Below are positions 9,234 to 19,591 of a DNA stretch of 64,000 nt, piece after piece. The stretch's first letter is position 1. Every line of letters begins with the position of its first letter. Under the pieces are notes generated by a model. The model was not told the DNA's origin. It saw nothing but the letters and a program-made list of their open reading frames with translations, and searched no databases. Position numbers and translations under genes: made by a program. Origin of the DNA: Sulfitobacter sp. D7 (lineage in GTDB: Bacteria > Pseudomonadota > Alphaproteobacteria > Rhodobacterales > Rhodobacteraceae); NCBI RefSeq assembly GCF_003611275.1, contig NZ_CP020694.1, forward strand, positions 2,852,001-2,916,000. Direction: 5' to 3'.

Positions 9234-9956
9234 ATGTCACGCATCGCTTTGGTCACCGGGGGCAGCCGCGGCATTGGCGCGGCCATTTCCACCGCGCTGA
9301 AAGACAAAGGCTATACCGTCGCCGCCACCTATGCGGGCAATGACGAAGCCGCCGCAAAATTCACCGAAGAGACCGGCATCAAGACCTATAAATGGAACGT
9401 GGCAGATTACGACGCCTCCAAAGCCGGTATCGAACAGGTCGAGGCCGATCTTGGTCCCATCGAGGTGGTTGTCGCCAACGCAGGCATCACCCGCGATGCG
9501 CCTTTCCACAAGATGACCCCCGATCAGTGGAACGAGGTCATCGCCACCAACCTCACCGGGGTGTTCAACACGATCCACCCGGTCTGGCCCGGCATGCGTG
9601 AGCGGAAGTTCGGCCGTGTCGTCGTGATCTCTTCGATCAACGGCCAGAAAGGTCAGTTCGCCCAAGTGAACTATGCCGCGACCAAGGCGGGCGATTTGGG
9701 CATTGTGAAGTCATTGGCCCAAGAAGGCGCGCGCGCAGGCATCACCGCCAATGCGATCTGCCCCGGCTATATCGCGACTGATATGGTCATGGCCGTGCCC
9801 GAGAAGGTCCGCGAAAGCATCATCGCGCAGATCCCCGCGGGGCGTCTGGGGGAGCCTGAGGAAATCGCCCGCGCGGTGGCCTTCCTCGTCTCTGACGACG
9901 CGGGCTTCATCAATGGTTCGACCATCTCGGCCAATGGCGCGCAATTCGTCGTTTGA
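9234..9956 (+). CDS. phaB: Acetoacetyl-CoA reductase
   Basis: A 240-residue short-chain dehydrogenase. TGGSRGIGAAI (NADP-binding, residues 8-18), NAGITRDA, the Ser in VVISSINGQKGQF and YAATKAG (catalytic Tyr/Lys) are all present. It reduces acetoacetyl-CoA to (R)-3-hydroxybutyryl-CoA for PHB synthesis. A strong Shine-Dalgarno (GGGAGGAG) precedes the ATG. It lies downstream of phaA and is followed by a strong terminator. Confidence 0.96.
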   Translation: MSRIALVTGGSRGIGAAISTALKDKGYTVAATYAGNDEAAAKFTEETGIKTYKWNVADYDASKAGIEQVEADLGPIEVVVANAGITRDAPFHKMTPDQWNEVIATNLTGVFNTIHPVWPGMRERKFGRVVVISSINGQKGQFAQVNYAATKAGDLGIVKSLAQEGARAGITANAICPGYIATDMVMAVPEKVRESIIAQIPAGRLGEPEEIARAVAFLVSDDAGFINGSTISANGAQFVV

Positions 9957-9976
9957 TCGACGCCAGCATGGAATCG

Positions 9977-10009
9977 AAAAGGCCAGCCCCTCGACGGGCT
10001 GGCCTTTTT
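9977..10009 (+). terminator. Terminator of phaAB
   Basis: A 9-bp stem (GGCCAGCCC with GGGCTGGCC) flanked by AAAA and TTTTT, starting 20 bases after the phaB stop. The flanking A and T runs could let it work in both directions. Confidence 0.85.
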
Positions 10010-10144
10010 CATTGCGGCGGGAGGGGCCGTTCACCCATCACGCTCAGTATCGCTTCTGGCATCCCCCTGCCCTAGGCAAAGGCTGCCGCCCCGCCCCAGC
10101 GAAACGACAGCCCTCGAATGAAAATCTCAATTCACGGGGTGAGG

Positions 10145-10309
10145 TCAGCTCGACAGGCGGCTAATCTCCTCCTTCAGGCGCAGTTTTTCCTTCTTCATGG
10201 AAGCCACTTGTAAATCGTCCATACCGGGGGCGCGTTGCGCGGTTTCCACCGCCTCACTCATCGCCTGATGCTTGCGCTTCAGGGTGTCCAGATGTGCGTT
10301 CAAAGCCAT
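10145..10309 (-). CDS. DUF465/YdcH-family small protein
   Basis: A 54-residue, highly charged helical protein (MALNAHLDTLKRKHQAMSEA...) matching the YdcH/DUF465 family of short coiled-coil proteins of unknown function. The Met at 10309 is preceded by GGAGGA with good spacing; the in-frame extension to 10384 has no support. It is monocistronic, between the phaAB terminator and a methyltransferase on the same strand. Confidence 0.8.
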   Translation of the reverse strand: MALNAHLDTLKRKHQAMSEAVETAQRAPGMDDLQVASMKKEKLRLKEEISRLSS

Positions 10310-10409
10310 ACAATCCTCCATGATTGGTGTGTGGAATTTCAGTGGACCACAGCGCGACCCACAAGTCACGCAGCACCGCAGCATAGGGGTGAAGTTGGTA
10401 AAAAAACGC

Positions 10410-11177
10410 TTAAGAAGTAGGATAAGTCAGCGGCGCGCCGCGACGCAGGACCGCTTCGATTTCCGGCACATAGCTGTTGCCATCCGATTCATGCTGCGCG
10501 CCACGGTGCATAGCGTAGCTGTGATAGAGCCGAAAAGCACCGCGGCCATTCTTGCGGGCACGCAAAAGAATCAACTCCGGCATCCGCCCCGCGCGCGAGG
10601 CCAGAGGCAGCACTTCGACCGATCCCATCTCATGCGGAAGGGCGGCCAGAATCTCGGGCAGCCGCTCGGCACGGTGGATAAAATGTGCCTGCCCTTTGGG
10701 TTTGAGCCGCCGCGCCGCGGTGCGAACCCATTGCCGCAGGGGCGTGGCTTCGCCCAAGGCGGTCTCTCGCCCCGGATCGCGGGACTGAACCGAGGCGGCC
10801 CGGTCGAAATAGGGCGGATTGGCCAGAACGTGGTCAAATTGTCGCTGCCGCAGATGCAGGGGCATGTCGGTCAGATCGGCCTCGACCACCTCCAGCGCCG
10901 CGCCGCCATTACGCCGCGCGAGTTCGGCATAGGCAGGTTGCAGCTCACACCCCGTCAGCGCCAGCCCCGGCACCCGCGCGCCCAGACAAAGCACCGCCGC
11001 ACCGACCCCACAGCCCAATTCCAGCACGCTTTGCCCCGCCGTGGCCTCAATGCTCGCGGCCAGCAAAACAGGGTCCACCCCGGCGCGGTAGCCCCGCCCC
11101 CGGCGCGGCTGCCAGAGGTGCAGCTTGCCGCCCAGAAAGGCGTCACAGGTCAGGTCATCTTCGGCGAAACGGGTCAC
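10410..11177 (-). CDS. tRNA1(Val) adenine-N6-methyltransferase-like (TrmN6 family)
   Basis: A 255-residue class I SAM methyltransferase. VLELGCGVGAAVLCL is the SAM-binding motif I and VLANPPYFDR carries the NPPY catalytic motif of N6-adenine or N5-glutamine methylases. The N-terminal DAFLGGKLHLWQPRRGRGYRAG is characteristic of the TrmN6 group, which methylates A37 of tRNA1(Val). Translation starts at GTG 11177, which overlaps the DUF2007 stop by 4 bases (GTGA). The exact tRNA substrate is inferred from the family. Confidence 0.8.
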   Translation of the reverse strand: MTRFAEDDLTCDAFLGGKLHLWQPRRGRGYRAGVDPVLLAASIEATAGQSVLELGCGVGAAVLCLGARVPGLALTGCELQPAYAELARRNGGAALEVVEADLTDMPLHLRQRQFDHVLANPPYFDRAASVQSRDPGRETALGEATPLRQWVRTAARRLKPKGQAHFIHRAERLPEILAALPHEMGSVEVLPLASRAGRMPELILLRARKNGRGAFRLYHSYAMHRGAQHESDGNSYVPEIEAVLRRGAPLTYPTS

Positions 11178-11389
11178 AGCCCCAGCGGAATCTCATTGTC
11201 GCGCATCACCCGCAAAGCGGCGTCATGGTCATCGGGGTGCACCATCAAGCGGCGCGGGAAAATCCCGATGCCGCCTTCGAGCACGCTCATGTTTACGTCC
11301 ATTTCAAAGCAGTCTATATCCTCCCCCCTGAGAAGGGCGGTGGCAAAGGCGATGATGGTCATATCGGTGCTGCGCAAAAGTTCCTTCAT
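11174..11389 (-). CDS. DUF2007 domain-containing protein
   Basis: A 71-residue protein beginning MKELLRSTDMTIIAFATALL. It contains the DUF2007 pattern of a short ferredoxin-like fold (EDIDCFEMDVNMSVLEGGIGIFPRRLMV). DUF2007 proteins are called putative signal-transducing proteins without a proven role. The chosen Met agrees with where the family starts; in-frame ATGs further upstream lie inside the divergent polyprenyl synthase region. It is coupled to the methyltransferase downstream. Confidence 0.8.
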   Translation of the reverse strand: MKELLRSTDMTIIAFATALLRGEDIDCFEMDVNMSVLEGGIGIFPRRLMVHPDDHDAALRVMRDNEIPLGL

Positions 11390-11438
11390 ATCAAAGATGT
11401 AGAGCCGGATCACCGGCATGTCGAGCGGGACGCGGGAA

Positions 11439-12443
11439 ATGATGATGAAAAGTGATGCAACGGCCAAACCGCACGACCGCATGGCGGCCTATCTAAGCGA
11501 TGATATGGCGGCGGTCAGCGCCCTGATCCGTGAGCGGATGGCGTCGAAGCACGCCCCCCGCATTCCCGAAGTCACCGCCCATCTGGTCGAAGCTGGCGGC
11601 AAGCGCCTGCGCCCGATGCTGACACTGGCCGCAGCGCGGATGTGCGGCTACGGCGGCCCCTATCACGTCCATCTCGCGGCGACGGTGGAGTTCATCCACA
11701 CCGCGACCCTGCTGCATGACGATGTAGTGGACGAAAGCGCGCAGCGCCGCGGGCGGCCCACGGCGAACCTTTTGTGGGACAATCAGTCCTCGGTGCTGGT
11801 GGGCGATTACCTTTTCGCGCGCAGCTTTCAGTTGATGACCGAACCGGGCTCAATGCCCGTCATGCGAATCCTGTCGAACGCCGCCGCGACAATTGCCGAG
11901 GGGGAGGTCTTGCAACTGACCGCCGCGCAGAACCTTGCCACGGATGAACAGGTCTACCTGCAAGTCGTGCGTGGCAAGACGGCGGCGCTGTTCTCGGCCG
12001 CGACCGAGGTGGGCGGCGTAATTGCCGACGCGCCAGAGGATCAGGTCAAAGCGCTTTACGACTATGGGGACGCGCTTGGCATCGCCTTCCAGATCGTTGA
12101 CGATCTTTTGGATTATCAAGGCGATACAGGGGCCACGGGCAAAAACGTCGGCGACGATTTCCGCGAGCGCAAGCTGACCCTGCCAGTGATCAAGGCCGTT
12201 GCCAAAGCCGATGAGACCGAGCGCGCGTTTTGGGTGCGCACCATTGAAAAGGGCAAACAGGAAGAGGGCGATCTCGACCATGCGCTGATGCTCTTGGGCA
12301 AACACGATACGCTGACGGCAACACAGCGCGATGCGCGGGACTGGGCAGAAAAGGCCCAATCGGCCCTTGCCCCCCTGCCCGACCATGAGTTGAAAGGCAT
12401 GTTGATCGATCTGGCCGACTACGTCGTCAGCCGGATCAGCTAA
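11439..12443 (+). CDS. Long-chain polyprenyl diphosphate synthase
   Basis: A 334-residue trans-prenyltransferase. It has GGKRLRPML near residue 53, the first Asp-rich motif in [10 protein letters not shown] and the second in [13 protein letters not shown], with [17 protein letters not shown] after it. It makes the side chain of ubiquinone (octaprenyl or decaprenyl; Q10 is usual in this order). Three ATG codons in a row (11439, 11442, 11445) leave the start ambiguous by two residues. The start region lies just upstream of the divergent DUF2007 gene. It converges on ispE and the two coding regions overlap by 4 bases. Confidence 0.92.
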   Translation: MMMKSDATAKPHDRMAAYLSDDMAAVSALIRERMASKHAPRIPEVTAHLVEAGGKRLRPMLTLAAARMCGYGGPYHVHLAATVEFIHTATLLHDDVVDESAQRRGRPTANLLWDNQSSVLVGDYLFARSFQLMTEPGSMPVMRILSNAAATIAEGEVLQLTAAQNLATDEQVYLQVVRGKTAALFSAATEVGGVIADAPEDQVKALYDYGDALGIAFQIVDDLLDYQGDTGATGKNVGDDFRERKLTLPVIKAVAKADETERAFWVRTIEKGKQEEGDLDHALMLLGKHDTLTATQRDARDWAEKAQSALAPLPDHELKGMLIDLADYVVSRIS

Positions 12444-13312
12444 GCGGCCAAGATCGGCGCGGCGGCGACCCACCACTGGGGCGCGGCACTGCTGATGCGG
12501 AGGGCCGCGTTCTCGGCCTGCGACGCGGTGGCGTAGAGACCGAAACAGGTCGCGCCCGAGCCGGACATCCGCGCCAGCGCCGCATCGCTCAGCGCCTCCA
12601 GACAGGCCCCGATGATCGGCTCCCGCGCGATGGCGGGGGCGGCGAGGTCATTGCGCTGTTCGCCCAGAAAATCGATGAATTCAGTAAAGCCCGTGAAGGT
12701 CGGGATCACCTCCGGCATCGGCGGTTGGTTCTTATCGGTCAGGGCCGAAAAAACGGCAGGCGTCGGCACATCGACGCCGGGATTCACCAACACCATATGG
12801 CAGGGCGGCAGTGGCGAAAGCGGCGTGAGGATCTCCCCCACCCCCTGCATCCGCTGCGGGCCGCGTGTCAGGCAGACCGGCACATCCGCCCCGAGCCGCG
12901 CCGTGTCTGCGGGCAATGGGACGCCCCAATGCGCGGCAAGCAGGTCCAAAGCCGCCGCCGCATCGGCAGAGCCGCCGCCGATCCCTGCCGCCGCGGGCAG
13001 ATGTTTCTCCAGATGCAGCGCCGCGCCTTGGCCTGCGCCGGCATCCAGCATCTCTGCCGCGCGCAGGATGAGGTTGCGGGCATCGGTCGGTACACCTTCG
13101 GCACGCGGGCCGCTGACCGCCAGGGTCAGATCATTCGCAGCCGCCACATGCAGCGCATCGCCCACGCCCGCCCGCACCACCAGCGAATCCAGCAGGTGAT
13201 AGCCGTCAGCGCGCTGGCCGGTGCAATGCAGGGTCAGGTTCACCTTGGCCCAAGCCATCCGCGACGCCGCAGCGCCGGGACCAGCGGGTGCCCCATTGTT
13301 CGGAAGGCTCAT
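12440..13312 (-). CDS. ispE: 4-diphosphocytidyl-2-C-methyl-D-erythritol kinase
   Basis: A 290-residue GHMP kinase of the MEP isoprenoid pathway. It begins with a short variable region and then [19 protein letters not shown]; the ATP-binding loop is [17 protein letters not shown] and a C-terminal [13 protein letters not shown] is present. Its product feeds the polyprenyl synthase encoded opposite. The ATG overlaps the stop of the TPR gene by 4 bases (ATGA), so translation is coupled. Confidence 0.94.
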   Translation of the reverse strand: MSLPNNGAPAGPGAAASRMAWAKVNLTLHCTGQRADGYHLLDSLVVRAGVGDALHVAAANDLTLAVSGPRAEGVPTDARNLILRAAEMLDAGAGQGAALHLEKHLPAAAGIGGGSADAAAALDLLAAHWGVPLPADTARLGADVPVCLTRGPQRMQGVGEILTPLSPLPPCHMVLVNPGVDVPTPAVFSALTDKNQPPMPEVIPTFTGFTEFIDFLGEQRNDLAAPAIAREPIIGACLEALSDAALARMSGSGATCFGLYATASQAENAALRISSAAPQWWVAAAPILAA

Positions 13313-15018
13313 TCGTCTGCAGCAACCTTCAGCGGGGCCGCGCCCTCTTCGGACAGCACGGCATCAAGCCCGACTTCCAGCTTGCGGCGCATCCGCTCAG
13401 GGTCGGCCTCGGAATCCGCATCCGTCAGGTCCACGAAAGACAGCGCCCGACGCCACTGGAACTCGGCCTCGCGCTGGCGGCCCACGGCCCAGTAGACATC
13501 GCCGAGGTGGTCGTTCACCACAGGGTCCACCGGCTCCAGCTCCACCGCGCGCTCCATCTGCTCGACCGCCTCTTCGTAGCGGTCCAAACGGTAGAACACC
13601 CACCCTAGCGAATCGACGATATAGCCACTGTCGGGGCTAGCCGCGACGGCGCGTTCGATCATGTCCAACGCCTCGTCCAGGTTGCGCTGTTGTTCAACCA
13701 GCGAGTAGCCGAGGTAGTTCAACACCTGCGGCTGCTCTGGGTTCAGCTCAAGTGCGGCGCGGAAATCGGATTCTGACCCTTCCCAATCGCCGCTGCGCTC
13801 TTTGGCGATGGCGCGGGCGTAGAACAGCACCCAGCGGGCGCGGGCGGTTTCAGGCGTAAGCGCGAGCGCTTCGTCGTAGGACGCGATGGCCGCCTCATAG
13901 TCTTCCTCGGCGCGCAGCATGTCGCCCAGCGTGGAATGCACCACCGCCAGTTCCCCATGACTGCGGGCGAGTTGCTCCAGCACTTCGATGGCCTGCGCCG
14001 TCTTGCCCGAGCGCCGCAGCGCATCGGCGCGGCCCAATTCCGCAGCGTGATAGGCGGGGCTGTCGGCAGGCAGAGATTTGTACTCGGCAATCGCCAGATC
14101 ATGCTCGCCGAGGTTTTCCAAAAGGCTGGCCGTCAGCAAAAGCGCATCGACATGATCGGGGCGCAGATAGCGCGCGATGCGCGAGTAGAGCAGCACATAG
14201 TAGTCCCCCGCCGCCTCGTTGCGCAGCACGGCGGCAAAGGTGAAAAACACCTCGGCCATACCCGCTTGGGCGTCGGGCATATGGCTGAAGGGGGCCGGTG
14301 CCTCTTGCTGCAGGGCCTCGATCAACCGCGCGATTTCGGGATCGGTATCTGCGCCAAAGCCGTCCGAGAGCACGGCCAGTGCATCGTCGCTGCGCCCCAG
14401 TTGGCCAAGGATCTCGGCATGGGCCATGACCCCGCGCCGGGTCTGGCCCGCAGCGCCCGCCGCACCACTGTCAAAGATCGCCTCTGCCCCTTCGAAGTCA
14501 CCCACACTCGCCAGCGCGAGGGCCTTGTGATACATCACAAAGCCCTGCATCCCGGCCTCTTCGCTGAGGCCGTCAAATGCAGCCATGGCGGCGGTGACAT
14601 CGCCTGCGCCCATATGCGCCCAAGCCTGCACCAACCCGCCGACCCAAGGGCCGATGGAAGATGTGTCCCGCTCTAACAGGGCCTTGTAATCACCCTCTTT
14701 CGCCATCGCGGCCACGAGGGTCATCTCGGCCACTTGGCTCTTGGTGCCGAGGGTGATCATGTTGCGCGCCAGCGGCAGCGCCTTATCCACCCGCCCAAGC
14801 GAGAGATAGGACAGCACCGCGCTTTCCATCAGTTCGATGTTCTTGGGATCACGGGCCAGCGCCTCGGTGTAGTAGCGCGCGGCTTCGGGGTAATCGCTGT
14901 TCACGGCGGCATGCCGCCCCGCCAGATAGGGGCCCGCGATCGACTGCGCCATCAGTGGCGCAGAAAGGCCGATGCAAAGCGCCGCAACGCTGGTGAAACC
15001 TAGGACATTCCGAAACAT
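13309..15018 (-). CDS. Secreted tetratricopeptide-repeat protein
   Basis: A 569-residue protein with a signal peptide ([25 protein letters not shown]) followed by many TPR-like helical pairs over the whole length; the clearest are in the C-terminal half ([38 protein letters not shown]). It is likely a periplasmic scaffold for an unknown partner. The start at 15018 is chosen for the signal peptide; the upstream extension of 26 residues looks non-coding. Coupling to ispE is positional and is also seen in related genomes as far as I recall. Confidence 0.8.
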   Translation of the reverse strand: MFRNVLGFTSVAALCIGLSAPLMAQSIAGPYLAGRHAAVNSDYPEAARYYTEALARDPKNIELMESAVLSYLSLGRVDKALPLARNMITLGTKSQVAEMTLVAAMAKEGDYKALLERDTSSIGPWVGGLVQAWAHMGAGDVTAAMAAFDGLSEEAGMQGFVMYHKALALASVGDFEGAEAIFDSGAAGAAGQTRRGVMAHAEILGQLGRSDDALAVLSDGFGADTDPEIARLIEALQQEAPAPFSHMPDAQAGMAEVFFTFAAVLRNEAAGDYYVLLYSRIARYLRPDHVDALLLTASLLENLGEHDLAIAEYKSLPADSPAYHAAELGRADALRRSGKTAQAIEVLEQLARSHGELAVVHSTLGDMLRAEEDYEAAIASYDEALALTPETARARWVLFYARAIAKERSGDWEGSESDFRAALELNPEQPQVLNYLGYSLVEQQRNLDEALDMIERAVAASPDSGYIVDSLGWVFYRLDRYEEAVEQMERAVELEPVDPVVNDHLGDVYWAVGRQREAEFQWRRALSFVDLTDADSEADPERMRRKLEVGLDAVLSEEGAAPLKVAADE

Positions 15019-15123
15019 GCAAACCGCCTCATATCGCTTTGCGCTCAGGCTATCATCTCTGTGCCCGGGCGCAATGGCGGGGCCGCGATGAGGCATGCAG
15101 CCGACAGGATTTCGCCGATTCAG

Positions 15124-15163
15124 ACAAAGAAAGGACCGACACGCCCTCGCATGCCGGTCCTTT
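15124..15163 (-). terminator. Terminator of the ETF-QO gene
   Basis: AAAGGACCG pairs with CGGTCCTTT around a 15-base loop. On the minus strand TTTCTTTG follows. It lies 24 bases past the ETF-QO stop. Confidence 0.65.
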
Positions 15164-15186
15164 GATTGTGCCTGTTGGCGACCCGT

Positions 15187-16839
<1,653 letters not shown>

Positions 16840-16965
16840 TTTGGTGCTCCCTCACGGCAAATTCGGTTTGGATTTGGCTAAACCACCGCCGCGCGCAATG
16901 CAATCGCGACCCTGCGTTTATTGCGCAAAACATGGCCTCAGCGACATAACATGACGCGCGACCTG

Positions 16966-17421
16966 TCAGGCCGCCGGTTCGTCCCCCATCAGATAGCGCG
17001 GTCCGGGGCCTTTTTCACCTGCTTGGTCGATAGGATTGTAAAGCGCGCAGGCTTCGAGGCTCAGACAGCCACAGCCGATGCAGCCGTCAAGATTGTCACG
17101 CAGCCTGTTTAGGGTGGCGATGCGCGCGTCGAGGGCGGCGCGAAACCCTTCGGAAATGCGGGTCCAATCGGCCTTGGTGGGCGTGCGCCCGCCCGGCAAG
17201 CGGTCCAACTCAGCCTTGATCTGTGGCAGGGTGAAACCGAATTGCTGGGCGATCATGACGAAACTCAGCCGCCGCAGATCGGCCCGATCAAACCGCCGCT
17301 GCCCGCCCGCATTGCGCCACGGCGAGATCAACCCCTGCGCCTCATAGTAGCGAATGGCCGAAACGGCGAGCCCGGTGCGCTTGGCCAAAGCCCCGATCGG
17401 CAGCCCCTCATTCACCGCCAT
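16966..17421 (-). CDS. soxR: Redox-sensing MerR-family regulator SoxR
   Basis: A 151-residue protein with an N-terminal MerR winged helix (IGALAKRTGLAVSAIRYYEAQGL), a dimerisation helix, and C114, C117, C119 and C125 in CIGCGCLSLEAC. This Cx2CxCx5C spacing binds the [2Fe-2S] cluster that SoxR uses to sense redox-cycling compounds or oxidants. The Met at 17421 is where SoxR proteins normally start. It is divergent from a VOC-fold gene across an ideal MerR-type promoter. No soxS is present; in non-enteric bacteria SoxR controls targets directly. Confidence 0.92.
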   Translation of the reverse strand: MAVNEGLPIGALAKRTGLAVSAIRYYEAQGLISPWRNAGGQRRFDRADLRRLSFVMIAQQFGFTLPQIKAELDRLPGGRTPTKADWTRISEGFRAALDARIATLNRLRDNLDGCIGCGCLSLEACALYNPIDQAGEKGPGPRYLMGDEPAA

Positions 17422-17439
17422 TTCGCCCTCATAAATCCC

Positions 17440-17470
17440 TTGACCTAAAGTTAGGTTTAACAATTACGCT
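17440..17470 (+). promoter_or_regulatory. SoxR-type promoter/operator
   Basis: TTGACC (17440-17445) and TACGCT (17465-17470) are separated by 19 bases, the over-long spacing that MerR-family activators untwist. The perfect dyad ACCTAA-AG-TTAGGT lies at 17443-17456 between them, and reads toward the VOC gene 36 bases downstream. The same site is placed to autoregulate soxR. Confidence 0.75.
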
Positions 17471-17506
17471 CAGATGGCACAAGCGATCACAAAAAGGATA
17501 AACGCC

Positions 17507-17887
17507 ATGCCCGCGCAACTTGAACATGCCAATTTCACCGTCTCTGACCCCGCCGCCACCGCCAATTGGATGCGCGAGGTCTTTGGCTGGCACCTGAGAT
17601 GGGAGGGCGACGCCATGGCCGGGGGCCACACCAAACATGTCGGCACCGAGGCGCATTACGTCGCGCTCTACAATCCCGGCAATGCGGGCACTCTTACGAA
17701 CACCAGCTACGAAACTATCGGTGCGCTCAACCACATCGCGGTCGTGGTGGATGACCTCGACGCCACCGAAAATGCCGTGCTGGCGCAGGGCTTCACCTCC
17801 GGAAACCACGCCGACTATGAGCCCGGACGGCGGTTTTATTTCCACGATGCGGACGGGATCGAATATGAGGTCGTGCAATACGATTGA
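17507..17887 (+). CDS. VOC-fold (glyoxalase/dioxygenase superfamily) protein, likely SoxR target
   Basis: A 126-residue single-domain protein of the vicinal-oxygen-chelate superfamily. LEHANFTVSDPAATANWM is the N-terminal beta-alpha unit, and INH-type metal positions appear in ALNHIAVVVDDLDA and DADGIEYEVVQYD. The substrate is unknown; resistance to a redox-active or electrophilic compound fits the SoxR control but is inferred. The Met at 17507 has AAAGGA upstream. Confidence 0.8.
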   Translation: MPAQLEHANFTVSDPAATANWMREVFGWHLRWEGDAMAGGHTKHVGTEAHYVALYNPGNAGTLTNTSYETIGALNHIAVVVDDLDATENAVLAQGFTSGNHADYEPGRRFYFHDADGIEYEVVQYD

Positions 17888-18029
17888 CGGCAGTCAACCG
17901 CCGACCCTGAGGCCGTTAGGCACTTGCAATTGGCGGGCAGTTTGGGTCAGGTATCTGCCAAGTTAACACGCAATTGGCCGCCCCCCGGCGAAAACCCGGG
18001 TGCGGCCCTCATTATGTAGGCACACCGCC

Positions 18030-18500
18030 ATGGAAAAGATCCCGATGACCCGCGACGGTCACACCGCGCTCGAAGTCGAACTCAAGCAGCTCAAGTCGGT
18101 TGAACGGCCCGCCATCATCAAGGCCATCGCCGAAGCGCGCGAACATGGTGACCTGTCGGAAAATGCCGAGTATCATTCCGCCAAGGAAAAGCAGTCTTTC
18201 ATCGAAGGCCGCATCAAAGAGCTTGAGGGCGTGATCTCGCTCGCGGATGTGATTGACCCCAAGAAACTGTCGGGGTCGATCAAATTCGGGGCTACGGTGA
18301 CGCTGGTGGATGAGGACACCGACGAAGAGAAGACCTATCAGATCGTTGGTGAATATGAGGCCAATATCGAAAAGGGCCTTTTGAACATCAAGTCGCCCAT
18401 CGCCCGCGCGCTGATCGGCAAAGACGAAGGTGATTCCGTCGAGGTGCGCACCCCCGGGGGGCAAAAATCCTATGAGGTTCTCAAGATCGTTTACGCTTGA
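18030..18500 (+). CDS. greA: Transcription elongation factor GreA
   Basis: A 156-residue protein, the exact length usual for GreA. It has an N-terminal coiled coil (residues 10-75) with the acidic tip [17 protein letters not shown] and a C-terminal FKBP-like domain ([11 protein letters not shown]..., PIARALIGK). It rescues backtracked RNA polymerase by stimulating transcript cleavage in the secondary channel. A GC-rich inverted repeat lies directly upstream (17977-18008). Confidence 0.96.
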   Translation: MEKIPMTRDGHTALEVELKQLKSVERPAIIKAIAEAREHGDLSENAEYHSAKEKQSFIEGRIKELEGVISLADVIDPKKLSGSIKFGATVTLVDEDTDEEKTYQIVGEYEANIEKGLLNIKSPIARALIGKDEGDSVEVRTPGGQKSYEVLKIVYA

Positions 18501-18514
18501 CCGGGAAGGCTGAC

Positions 18515-19582
18515 ATGGCAGAGCCCGACGCTTCGACACCCCAAGATCAAGCCCCCCGCGCCCCGCGCGGCGGGAACGGCGCCGCGCGGCCTACGTCGAT
18601 GGGCGTATACGACCGCCCAAAACCCAACAGCATCACAGAGATTGAGATCATCGCGGGCGCGCTTTCGGCGCTTTGGCTGCTTGGCACGGCGATCTATTTC
18701 ACCTTCATTGCCGCAGAGGTGCCGGAAGGGGCCAATGACGGGGGGCTGCGCGGGCTGCTGATCCTGTTGGTGGTGATCTTGCCGGTCGCGATGATCTGGG
18801 TCGGGGCCACCGCCGCCCGTGCCGGGCGGGTCATGCGCGAGGAAATCCAACGCCTACAAGCCGCGATTGATGCCATCCGGTATTCCTATATCTCGCAACA
18901 GCAGGGCAACAAACCTGCGGGCGACAGCAACATCGCGCGCAAGCTCGATGAACTCACCGCCAGCGCCCGCAAGACCGAGATCGCGCTGGCCGGGCTTCAG
19001 GGCCGCGACGAGACTGCGCGCCCCGTCACCCCAGCCCCCGCGCCCACACCGCCCGCCGCCGAAGACCAGCCGACGCTGGCGCTTGGCACGCAGGCGGGCG
19101 ACAAGACACAGCCGCTCTCGGCCGAGGATTTCACCCGCGCGCTTAACTTCCCCGAAACGGCGGAAGACCAAGCCGGGTTCGACGCGCTGCGCCGTGCGTT
19201 GAAAGACCGCTCCGCCTCGCAACTGGTGCAGGCCGCGCAGGACGTGCTGACCCTGCTCAGCCAAGACGGCATCTATATGGACGACCTGCGCCCCGATCGC
19301 GCCCGCCCCGAGATCTGGCGTCAGTTCGCCAGCGGTGCGCGGGGCCGTACAATCGCGCCTTTGGGTGGCATCCGCGACCGCTCTTCACTGGCGCTGGCCA
19401 ATGCGCGTATGCGGCAAGACCCGATCTTTCGCGATGCCGCGCATCACTTCCTGCGCCGGTTTGACCGGACCTTTGCCGAGTTCGAGAAACAGGCAACCGA
19501 TGAGGAAATCTCATCGCTGGCTGACACCCGCACTGCCCGCGCCTTTATGCTGCTGGGCCGCTGTGCGGGCACCTTCGACTGA
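18515..19582 (+). CDS. Conserved hypothetical membrane protein
   Basis: A 355-residue protein. After a Pro/Ala-rich cytoplasmic N-terminus there are two membrane segments (about residues 42-65 and 76-100), then a coiled-coil stretch (REEIQRLQAAIDAIRYSYISQQQ), a Pro/Ala linker and a conserved C-terminal helical domain ending in LLGRCAGTFD. I recognise it only as a family seen in Rhodobacterales, with no known function. The ATG at 18515 has GGGAAGG upstream. It follows greA by 14 bases and is probably in the same operon. Confidence 0.7.
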   Translation: MAEPDASTPQDQAPRAPRGGNGAARPTSMGVYDRPKPNSITEIEIIAGALSALWLLGTAIYFTFIAAEVPEGANDGGLRGLLILLVVILPVAMIWVGATAARAGRVMREEIQRLQAAIDAIRYSYISQQQGNKPAGDSNIARKLDELTASARKTEIALAGLQGRDETARPVTPAPAPTPPAAEDQPTLALGTQAGDKTQPLSAEDFTRALNFPETAEDQAGFDALRRALKDRSASQLVQAAQDVLTLLSQDGIYMDDLRPDRARPEIWRQFASGARGRTIAPLGGIRDRSSLALANARMRQDPIFRDAAHHFLRRFDRTFAEFEKQATDEEISSLADTRTARAFMLLGRCAGTFD

Positions 19583-19591
19583 CGCGCGGCC

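Noticed and set aside
10010..10144. Possible small RNA after the phaAB terminator
   Set aside because: No promoter, hairpin and T-run combination was found; it is an ordinary short gap.
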